From Eimeria necatrix (taxonomy: Eukaryota; Apicomplexa; Conoidasida; Eucoccidiorida; Eimeriidae): a stretch of 64,000 bases of DNA. Made by a program: the position numbers and the translations under genes. Under the pieces are notes generated by a model that had not been told where the DNA came from, ran no database searches, and worked only from the letters and a program-made list of their open reading frames with translations. Position 1 is the first letter of the stretch; each line of letters starts with the position of its first letter. This document shows positions 23,044-33,700 of this stretch, piece by piece. The stretch spans positions 1 through 64,000 of the forward strand of contig NW_013655328.1 in assembly GCF_000499385.1 (NCBI RefSeq). Direction: 5' to 3'.

Positions 23044-24997
23044 ATGGTCCTTGTAGAGAAAGTTGGTCCGGCGTCAAAAATGAAGAATAACGCCACGGAG
23101 CAGATTCAGCCTCAGGCTCCCCTTTCAAGGGGTATCCTTTTGCAAGCCCACCTGAACGGGGTGCAAGATATGTATCTCCAGAAGGATGGCGGGCCAAGGC
23201 CAGTGAGGCAGAACATGTTCCGGACAGCGGTGAGTTAGTAGAAGTCGCATATTCCGCTTCATGCAAGTTGCACCGTATAGGTAGTTTTACATGTGCTTAC
23301 GCGTGTAGCGGTTTTGAGAGTGCAATGAGTTAGTGAGGTCTTCCCTGTCTCATGCTTGAGGTGAGCATGCCAACACAAGTGAACTTTTCCGCCTTCATGC
23401 GCAATGCTGATGTGTCTTATTTAGGATGTAACTCAGACAAGGGGGAACGAGTTTGAAGATTACTACTTGAAACGTGAACTGCTCAAGGGAATATTTGAGA
23501 AGGGATTCGAGAAACCCTCCCCAATTCAGGAGGCAGCGATTCCAGTGGCACTTTCTGGTCGCAACATCTTGGCTCGTGCCAAAAATGGGACGGGGAAGAC
23601 GGCGGCTTTCGCAATCCCTGTCTTAGAGAAGTGCCAAATCACACGACGAGCAATCCAGGGTAAGTGGGTTTCTTTTAGTGTCCCAGGGTAATTGCTCCGT
23701 CTTGTATTTGCAGCAGCACTTCCGCTGTCTCAGTGATGGGCATCTTGAGTGATGAGGACTCTTGTGGGACCGCTGTGTCGGCTGTCTTCTGCCAGGCTTG
23801 ATCCTTGTTCCTACCCGAGAACTGGCGCTGCAAACCAGTGCAGTTGTTAAAGAGTTGGGGAAATATCTTAACGTTCAGTGCATGGTTTCGACAGGGGGTA
23901 CGAGTCTCAGAGATGACATTATGCGTTTGCACAACACAGTCCACATTCTCGTAGGGACTCCTGGGAGGATCCTAGATCTTGCGAACAAGGATGTGGCGGA
24001 TTTGCGGCAGTGCCACATAGTGGTAATGGATGAAGCTGACAAATTGCTTTCCCCTGAGTTCCAGCCAATTGTAGAGAAACTGATCGAGTTCATTCCTATG
24101 CAGCGGCAGATTCTCATGTTCTCGGCCACATTTCCAGTAACAGTGAAGGATTTCAAGTCGAAATATCTTCCAGACGCTCACGAAATTAATCTTATGGAAG
24201 AGCTCACTCTAAAGGGTGTTACGCAGTACTACGCTTTTGTTGAGGAGAGGCAGAAAGTACATTGTTTGAACACACTTTTTGCGAAGGTGGGTCTAAAAAC
24301 AAGATGATCCTGCTTTAGGAGCTCTGCTTCTGCTGTCGTTGTGCGTCTGGGTACACAGTGGCGCAGTTACGTCTACACCTTTCTAGCGGGGAGTATGGCT
24401 TCCCACATATGAATGTAGGACGTGAGAGTGGCAGTAGTGTTTCCCCTTGCCCATGTGCACTGTTTTTAACTCAGCTTCAAATTAACCAAGCGATCATCTT
24501 CTGTAATAGTGTGACCCGCGTTGAGCTCCTGGCGAAGAAGATTACCGAGCTGGGCTTTTCGTGCTTCTATATTCATGCTCGGATGCTGCAGTCGCACCGA
24601 AACAGGGTGTTTCACGACTTTCGAAACGGTGCCTGTCGTTGCCTGGTCTCATCGGATTTGTTCACTCGAGGGATTGATATCCAATCTGTAAATGTCGTTA
24701 TTAATTTTGATTTCCCTCAAAATTCGGAGACGTACTTGCACAGAATTGGGCGTTCAGGCCGTTTTGGCCACCTAGGTTTGGCGGTGAACCTGGTAACGTA
24801 CGAAGACCGGTTTAACCTCTACAGGTGCGTTCGGGGGGACCCATTCAAGTAGGATGCTGTACCATCCATCCCTTGCGCATGATTTATGAAGAAGCTAGCT
24901 TCGAGTCACATTTGCGCCACTTTTCAGGATTGAACACGAGCTCGGAACCGAGATCAAACCAATACCCAGTCATATCGACCCGGAAACATATACATAG
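23044..24997 (+). CDS. DOZI: DDX6/Dhh1-family RNA helicase (DOZI)
   Basis: Five exons: 23044-23229, 23425-23659, 23796-24286, 24475-24824 and 24928-24997, giving 443 residues with all phases consistent. The order of motifs is [14 protein letters not shown] motif GFEKPSPIQ, Walker [26 protein letters not shown] in VMDEADK, SATFP, IIFCNS, RGIDIQ and [10 protein letters not shown], then the tail [17 protein letters not shown]. This is a near textbook DDX6 and closely resembles Plasmodium DOZI, which in complex with CITH stores and represses mRNAs in gametocytes. The core acts in cytoplasmic mRNPs. The N-terminal 60 residues are not conserved; the start at 23044 is the first good in-frame Met after a possible upstream acceptor (22904), so an earlier start or extra 5' exon is possible. 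Confidence 0.95.
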
Positions 24998-26420
24998 ATA
25001 GCTGGGCGATTAATTTACGGTCGTGCGCGTCACCATGATCAGTTGCGTGCTGGCTTCGGCGGCAGCGACGTGGCGGTTTAGGGAGAAAGTGTAATAGCCG
25101 CATCGTTGCATGCCTAGCGCTGGACCAAGCGCAGCGGTTTGAAAGGGTCGCAGCTGCCGTATTCACGTGCTCGCTGGCGCCGGGACCGCAGAACTTGAAG
25201 TAACCTAGGGACTTGCTGGCCGGCAATGACCTCGTCTAACAGCGCAGTCAACTATGTGGATGCCCCTTTGCTCGTGACAGTGGCCTCGTACTTACTCCAC
25301 TTAACAGGAGCCAGTGGGGTCGCAGTTGCTTAGATAGGGATTTCGGCTGATACCCCGTTCGCTTGTGTACCATTGTGTCCAATACAGCAGAGCTGCGGAG
25401 GCCAGCGCTAGTTTCCCGCTGCGTTATAGTACCACGAAACAGTAGCTACCGGAGTGCCACTAGCTGCTAGGCAGGGAGTCATATCACAGTGTAAGCTCTC
25501 CGGTAGGAGCTATTTTAGGAAGGTTACTGGCCTGCTCACGGACGACGAGGCTGGTTGAGTTTTGCGTGAACAGTTGGTTGATTTCAGCGTCATGTTAAGC
25601 TGTTCTCCAACGCCTTTAGTGCAACACTTAGGTTCGTATTCGGCGGATATTGTGTGCGTCATCTTTGGTAGTGTGAATCATCTTTGGGAGTGCTGCTGCT
25701 GCAACTGGATTTGCCTGCATTGTATTCGAGGTACACTATGGGGCCATAGCATCTGTATCTCTGCACTCGGGGACTGCACGCAGTGAGTTCGAAGCCTGCG
25801 TGTGTGATGTTGGCCTCTCCTCGCCTCCCAACGGAGTCGCGGTTTGCGACGCCTCGTGTGGAGATGCCTACGGATTTTCTCCGCTCCACACTGTGGGAGG
25901 GGGGGGGGGGGGGGGNNNNNNNNNNNNNNNNNNNNNNNNNNNNNNNNNNNNNNNNNNNNNNNNNNNNNNNNNNNNNNNNNNNNNNNNNNNNNNNNNNNNN
26001 NNNNNNNNNNNNNNNGGGGGGGGGGGGGGGGGGGGGGAGGGGTTATGATGAGGTGCCTGCACCCTGAGTGCTCGTCGGTGGTTCTGCTGAGCCACAATGA
26101 CTGGAACTGCTAGCAAATGAATTACCATTTGTGAAGGATGCACCTCCCTGCGGTCGTCTTCGGGAAGGTCTGTGAATGGCCTCTGCGGTTCTCGGAGCGC
26201 TACACTCCACCGAAACCGGAATGAGCACTGTTCCCTCTACATTTTAACCACGTACTTCCGGGACAGTTTCGTTGCCGCCGAGTGCTGCAGGGCAAGCACA
26301 ATTGGCGTTGCCGGGGGTTATTGTGCGGCAGGCAGCGTCGAGCTAACGCAGCACCACGTGAGTGTAAGCCCTGGCAACTTTTTCTGTGGATCCAACTTAT
26401 TGCACAGCCTGCGCATTTGT
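24998..26420. other. Intergenic, with poly-G and gap
   Basis: Between the convergent helicase and GTPase genes. It contains only short frames and a homopolymer-flanked gap. Confidence 0.5.
25902..26037. repeat. Poly-G tract interrupted by a 100-N gap
   Basis: A run of G precedes the Ns (25916-26015) and a further run of G follows. The gap is most likely a long homopolymer that could not be sequenced or joined; its true length is unknown. Confidence 0.9.
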
Positions 26421-29364
26421 TTATTTCGAGCTTACTTGATGGGGTCCCAATCTCTTCCACTTCAGCGCCTCCGCCTTCGTAAGCCTTGCTCCTGGCTTCG
26501 GCATAGCTGTGGTGCGGAGCACAAGGCGTACGGGGATCCCTTTCATGTCGAATTCTTCCCTTATTGCGTTGACGAGCTGTCTTTTGTAATGCGTCGGAAA
26601 GTGAGCGTAGACGTTTGACCACGCCACAAACGTCGGCGGTCTCGTCTGCGCCTGAGTAATGTACTTCCCCTGACACTGAGACCCCAACCTCCACGGAGGA
26701 GGCCACCGGGAGATGTATTGCTGAAGCCAGGCATTTATGGTCCCGGTGGGGACACGGCCGCACCACCGTTTGTAGACGGCACATGCCTTGTTGAGCAATG
26801 TATTCAAGTTTTCTGCATGTGCAGCAGACGTGAACACCACCGGGCACGATTTTAGATGCCCAAGACCAGTCTGAAGTCTCTCCAGCACCAATGTTCGCAT
26901 TTGGCCCCGTCTGTTCATGTCCACTAGGTCCCACTTTGTTACGCAGACCACCAAGCTCTTCCCCTCTTTATCACTTGCCAAGTTCGCTAGAGACAAGTCA
27001 TGCGAACCAATATGCCCTGTTTCTTCTATATGAGCAGCATCGAGGCACAGGATGCACACATCGGCTGCACGGATATTCCGCATAGTCTGTAATGATGCTT
27101 GTTGAAGCAGGTCGTCTCCTCGCATCTTCCATCCCCTACTGACTCCCGCCGTATCGACCAAAGTCATCTGCTGCTTTTTAAAACAAAAACTGATGCATAC
27201 TGAGTCCGTCGTGGTGCCAGGTTTTGCGCTTGTCTTCAAACGTTCCTCCTTTAGAATGGAATTAATAAGGCTTGACTTGCCCGCATTTGGCCGACCAATG
27301 AACGTCAGTCGAATTGGTTCTTCACTCTTCTCGGTTTCCACATCGAGGTTTGCCGACGGCCGTACCGACGAGGCAGGCACTATGTTAGGAGCTTCTGGTT
27401 CTTCAGTTTCGCGGAACCAGGTTTCCTTGCTACACTCATCAATGCTGGCTTCTACCATGTGTCCTTGCTGCACATGACCAAGGACAACAACTGGAAATGC
27501 TCGATTCAACGCTTCAGGGTAGCGCGCCCTGAATTTCATGCGGCTATTCCCGTGTGCATAAAAAGGCGAACTTTCAGGAACAGTTAACTGCAACGGCAAC
27601 AAACTTTACCAACGCGCATTCTGCACTCAAGTAGTGGCAACAAATACAGCTAAAAGCCTACTATGGGCCAGCCTTTTTAGAATGCCTCTCACTTGCAGTT
27701 GCAACGGCTGCGAACTCAGAGCATATGCACCAGTTCATACTCACTGAATATAAATTCGGTTCCCTCAGTTTCTACTCACCATAACTGTGTCATGATGAAA
27801 GCATTTGTCCTGTTCGGACTGCTGAGGAGCCTCGAATGCTGCATCACCTGGTGTAGACTTTTTCAAAGACCATGGTAAATGCAGGTAACCACCAAGAGAT
27901 TGCTTGTGTGCCAATACCGGTTGCGCACCCCGGCCATATCGTCGGGATAACCCCTCGAGCCAGGCTTCGGTTGCGGCAGCTTCCTCATGAAGGATTTCTT
28001 TCACATTCTGGAAAGGCAAGGTCAGAGACAATGTGGCGGATTGAGTGCCCAAAACATTGCAGCTGCTTCTCTGAAGCGCCTTCCTCACAAAAGGGGGGCA
28101 ATAAAGGAAATGCGTGAGATGATGATGAAAGCGTGCTGGATCACCTGTTGCTCTGGTGGAATTGACGGTGTCAACTCATGCTGGCGCTGCCCCTGAGCTA
28201 GCGCTTTAATCCGCGCTAACAACGATTCAAAACCCTGTGACGCCGTTGCATAGAAGCATGATACCAGATTCCCTAGCAGTACACCTCTCCACCGCAAAAG
28301 TCTGCAGTTTTGTGCCATCACTCTGTTTGGAGTTTCTGTAGGGCTTAAGCCTCGCTACGTGCTTACCTGGCTTGTTTTCGTGGATACTGCGACGGGGTGC
28401 CCCAAGTGCAGCTCATAAGCGTCACCTATACAGTTAGCTGCATTCGGTCCTTCCGCCTTGTTAAGTACGAGGATTACTGGGGAATGTTCGATGATATTCG
28501 CCGAATCTTCTTCCTGGTGATGCGGGCCCAGATTCAAAGTTCGTCCGTCAGCCGCCCGCTGATTCTTCGTAAGCATCTTCAGCTGTCTCGCAATGAACTC
28601 GTCATCAGAAGTGACGCCTTCCTTTGCATCAACAATGAACAAAATCACTTCAGACGCCTCAAGTGCTGCAGCAACCTGCATGAAGAACAGATACGTATGA
28701 AAGACTGGAAGTAACCTGCCTGTGCAGGAGAGAAACTGTGCAGCCAGTGCCATTTGGACTGCTGCTTCACCTGGTTGTTTATCTGCCGCTTCGGCGTGTC
28801 TGCTACACCACCAGTATCTGCCAAAATGCTGGGTGTATCCGTGAGAAGGAAATTAAGAGAACCGCATGACCACAAATATTCTCTGCGATCTTGAGTAGTC
28901 CCGGGGTCTGGGCCAACAAGCGCGAGCTGATTTCCTGCTATGCAGTGCGACTTCGGAGCACCTGCTGTCACAAGGCAGTTGTAAAGGCTGCTTTTCCCCA
29001 CGTTTTCTCGTCCGACAAGAGTGAGCCGTGGCATCGTCTTTGTTGCATTGTGCTGCGGAGCAACCGAGTCGCGCTGTTCCCTGGATGAGAAGTTCCTGAA
29101 ATTTGCCGGGCCAAAAGTCCTACTAGACTGGACAACACGATTCTGTGATATAGTGGGTATCCAAAAGTGAGGCAGCACGCCCATAAAGTGTGCAGCAGCA
29201 TGTTGACGCCAAGGGAAATATCTTCTAAGGCTCCAGACGTAGGAGGGGAAGCCCTCAAGACGCCTCAAAGTAATTATTCCACCTACATTTCCTCCTTTAC
29301 ATGCGCCAATGCATGCTGGCGATGATGTGTAATGTGCAAGCGACTCGACACATCTTGCATTCAT
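26421..29364 (-). CDS. EngA: EngA/Der double-GTPase, probably organellar
   Basis: Five exons on the minus strand: 28771-29364, 28367-28675, 28145-28234, 27780-28007 and 26421-27587, about 795 residues, all in phase 0. The first G domain has GRENVGKSS, DTGG, LNKAE and a diverged G5 (VSTKTSQG). The second has GRPNAGKSS, DTAG, TKWD and FTSA. The C-terminus carries the Der KH-like domain (GKYITQAQTRPPTFVAW...YKRQLVNAIREEF). EngA helps assemble the bacterial-type large ribosomal subunit, so in this lineage it should serve the apicoplast or mitochondrial ribosome. The N-terminal about 110 residues before the first G domain are Arg/Ser/aromatic-rich, consistent with a targeting leader, and a long non-conserved linker separates the G domains. 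A GTAAGC donor-like site lies just before the stop, so a further 3' exon is possible. Confidence 0.9.
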
Positions 29365-30752
29365 TGTTCGTCAGAGCAGAGCGTACAGCTGGAGACGCAT
29401 CAGCTGCGTCACCCGCCAACACAGCTCCATATTAGTATAGCTTCATACCTCATAAGTATTTGGACAAACAGAAGACCACGCCATTCAGCATTTACTGGAT
29501 ATCGAAGCAGTTCCGGGTAGGCTGGGATCCACTTGTGTGGCACGGCCTGGCGCGACTCTCAAAGTGAACTCTTGTTCCCCCATTAAAAATAGTCGAAAGT
29601 ATACACCTAAAAGGAATGAGGAATTCTAGTTAGCCCTCAAAGTATAGTGAGCTCATAGCTGCGGTGGGCTTGCTTGATGCCTAGGGCCCCCTAGGCTTAT
29701 TGGCTGCGCAAACACTACAAATGTAATTATGCCAACAGTTACAAAGGCATTTATCTTTGGCTACAATATAGTAAGAGTGGCAAACGCCAACTAGTTCTTC
29801 GCGGCGAATACGTATCGTCGACATAAGGGACGCTGTCCACGCTTAGTAGGTTGCGCATCTTTTCGTCCAGCTCATCGCAAGTTCTCAGCATCAGGGCCTG
29901 CTTTCTTTTCCGGTAAGATCAATGAAAAACAATAGCAATTAAGTGTATGATGCCAACTCGTTGATGCAACTTCAAGACAGCCCGTACACCACTTTCGCGT
30001 CTCGTTAAAGTAAGGTGGAACACTGTTTCGTAGCTTAAGGAGAAATACTCGTCTGGATTCGCGAGGAAGTAATAGATCAATTCTCTAGCCAGTATCCTAC
30101 ACAGGCAATTTAGATTCTCGCCTGACTTCCTGAGTGGAGTTTTTCCGAGAAAAAAGTTGAGCTTCGCGGGAACAGTGTGCACACCCCACAGTACTTTGCA
30201 TGGGCGCCCTGATGCAAAGAACAGGCTCAGTCCTCAGAAGTATGTCTCCATCTATCATGCGGCGCACTCACAGGCGTGAGACTTCAGATAGTTTAGAGCG
30301 ATGCGCACAACGTTGCTTTGCGAGAAGTTGCAGCTTGGCGGCACCTAAAAAGATTCACTGACTCTGCGGCTCATTTGCTAAGTATTTTTGCTTTCTTAGT
30401 GGTGAGTTTCCTATCAAGCTTGACAGATAATGCGTTCGCATTAGCCCGCTACAGGCTCTACAATCCGTATCAATCCAAATTTAAGTAGGATAACTTGAGG
30501 TCCAAGCATCAAGAAACAAAAATAGCTTGTTAATATGCAGTATGATAGCATCACAGCCTCTTTCCAGCATGCATGGGTGTGGCTCTGTCGGATACGTTGG
30601 CATATGAGAAAAGTCCCTGTTCACGCTTAGGTCTAACAGACTGTGATCCTACACTTACATGGAAAAAAAGGCGCACACCTCAAAAACAAAATATTTAGCC
30701 ACTGAGAACGCAGCAGATTAAAGACTCCACAGGTGCTGCCGTCGAGTTCCTG
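29365..30752. other. Intergenic, no gene recognised
   Basis: Only short frames with no motifs. A small minus frame at 29919-30182 is unsupported. Confidence 0.5.
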
Positions 30753-33700
30753 TCAACTAAAGAGAGCACTTGGATTACTCACAAATTTCGGGCTCCTGGG
30801 TTCTGGCCCAGGAACAACTATTGGCAAGCCGCGTGCTTGTGAGGGTTCCATTATGCTGTTGGCAAATTGAAGGCTACCAGGGGCTGCTGTTCGTGTAGGT
30901 GGCTGCTGAAATCGGATGAAGCCTTGACACGTTGGCGAACCCTCAGACTGCAGCGGGGATACACGAGATTTAGGATGTTTCATTAAGGGCTGGTTGCAGT
31001 ACAGATAGTGCAGCGCTGAAGGGTCGCTCACAAAATTGATTAGTTCCTGCTTCTGTGCCGTTTGGAAGGATGCATGAGGCCGAGGCTGGCGGGCTTCAAC
31101 AGCATGTGTCGCTTCAACGGCAGCTAATTGACCTTCCGGGACCTGCCGACACCACCGTAAGTTCGATTGGCATTTTCCTACAAAGCCCTGGAACTGCTGC
31201 AAGCGAGGCGTGCGTACTGGCTGGGCAGCTTGCTGAGAGTACCACTGGCAGGAATTCTGCAGGAAAAGCTGAGCTTGAGGTGTCTCTGGCCAGTGGGACG
31301 GCTTGTGTCGGCTCTCAATACTAGCCATCGGTAAAGGATGATCCACGCTGAAACCAGTTCTTCCTGGAATTGTGGAACCGTCACTAGCATTAAGTAACTT
31401 TGAAGTTGCACCTTGCTTGCTCCCTTGTGCATGAACGCTTCCGTCAATGTATGGGTTCGGTGATGCAGCCATGTTTTGATTGTTGGATGGCTGCATTCTT
31501 ACAAATTCGTCTCTTTCAATTCGTAGGCGGCAATTCGACAAACTTTCGGATTTTGATGCTCTACTCACGACGTGAGCCTTATTTGGGTTTGATCTCATCC
31601 GTAGTGTGGCACCAAAGTGTACTGTGTGTGGATTCGTCGATACGCTTCGCACTTTTTTGAGACTCGGTAGTGACGTTGCGTCGTTGTCTGCCGGAAAGAC
31701 TTCGACTGCGGTGTCCAGGGTGGTGCACTTAAATGCTGCGTCTTGTGGATGCGAATTTTGATAAAAAGTTACACCATGACGTGAAGCTAGCGCATTCGCT
31801 TTGACCCCGTCTCCAATTTGAAGCTCCGACTTTCTATTAGAAACTGATTTGGCACGCCAGTTCACAGGGAGGCCCTGTTGATTTTGTGGATGGCCATCGA
31901 AGACAGATTTAGCGTCGTTGAATCCAGCCAGCCGCTGCTGCGGCTTCCCACTAGGTTCACTTTTGGGTGAACACGCGGTGGATGCAATTGACGAGGGGAG
32001 AGGACTGGTCTCAGAGGTTTCTGTTGTCCTGGTGGCACTTGGCAAATCAAACGATTGATCAAGTAAAGGTGCTCTTCGGCTTTTGCTTTTTTGAGTTGAC
32101 AGTGGGTGCCGCGCCTTCAGCATATTTTTCTTTTGGGCAATATGAGGCGACGAAGTATCCGCTGCACCGGGGCACTCCGGCATCAATGCGTGGTCTATAG
32201 CAATGTTCCCAGGGCCTTTGCTTGTGCTTCTCGCTGAACGGATGTGTGTTGGGGACGGTGTTGCTTTCGGAAAAGTCGGACGGCGTGGTTGAGCTTGGGA
32301 AGAAGTGCATGAATTCCTGTGGGTGGATGGTCCCTTCCTTGTCGTTCTTTCTGCTGAGTGGTCTGGATTGGCCCTTCCGCTGCAGCTGCCTCGCGAAAGA
32401 CGATCGAGGCTCAACTTGTTGAAGTGTTTTCGGCTGCTCGTTGAAAGAAAGCTTGAAGTCTGCTCACCAGCTTGGTATTGGCGGGTGTGGATGGCTGGAG
32501 ATCTCGCAGTCAAACGCGATGTTCCATTCCTTATGGACTCTCCAGATCCCTTGCCAACTGGAACTTTGCTGCAGTTGCCCACTTCCCCCTCTTGGTTCTT
32601 GTCTGTTGGTGTAGAGATATTTGGTAGGACAGGGAATGTTGTTGGCCCCGGGTCAACTTCAGCGAAGACAGTGGGCACCACAGGCACCAATGCTTCCAAA
32701 TCTACATAAGGGTTTTGTTGTAGAATTTGTATCTGTAGCTCTTTCCACATTCGGAAAACCCAGGGGTGTTGGGCGACGCCTGCATCGATCGCAATGACAG
32801 CACATCGGGATCCCAATGTCCCCTGTGTGCAACACATGCACAAAGAGGCTGCAATTAGGGGCTGATACTTCAGGAGAAACCACTGCGCTGCGATCAGGGT
32901 GCTTGTCCGTACCAACTAGTGATAACCTGTCGCTTGGGTTATACTTCAGCAGCTTCTCAATCAAATCAGCGGCGTCCTTTTTCACATGCTGAAGACAAAA
33001 TAATCACATGTGTTGCCCGTGAAAAAGTCGTTGTTGGAGATGCTAGTGTCAAAGGCTGCAAGTTATAAAAAACTTACGCTGGGCATTCTAATATCAACCG
33101 TCACAATCCGCTGGACCAGCTCAAAGTGCCGTGTCGACTGAAAAGGAGGCCTTCCGTCTAAAAGCTCATACAAGAGAACCCCTGTGGTAACAGGACAACA
33201 GATGTGAGCAGTTAGCTCCTCCGTATAGGTGTTCTCATCGCCATTGAGCTACGAATATAATCGAGAACCAGCAAACGGGCCAGAATAAAAACAGCAAGTA
33301 TATCGAAACTTGCTCTACGTTTACAAAAGACTGAGCGCCAATGGCAAGAAGCCAACTGATTTCAGCTCTTGGCGCCGTGTTAATCTGCTCGCAACCTACC
33401 TAGGCTCCACAAGTCGACGCGCCAGTCATGTCCTTGGCCTTTAACCATTTCAGGCGCTAGGTAGTCGAGGGTTCCGCAGAAGCTATAGCTTCGATTGTGA
33501 CCGACAATGGAACCACACCAGCCGAAGTCTGCAATTTTGAGTATATTTCCCTTCGTAAGTAGGAGATTTTCCAGTTTCAAGTCTCTATGAATTATCCCAC
33601 TAGAATGAACACAGTGTAGGCCGTTGACTAGTTGAGCGAAAAAACAGAACGCCTCAAGCTCTGAAAAACGCCTGTTCGGCTGCTCCCGAATTCGTCGATA

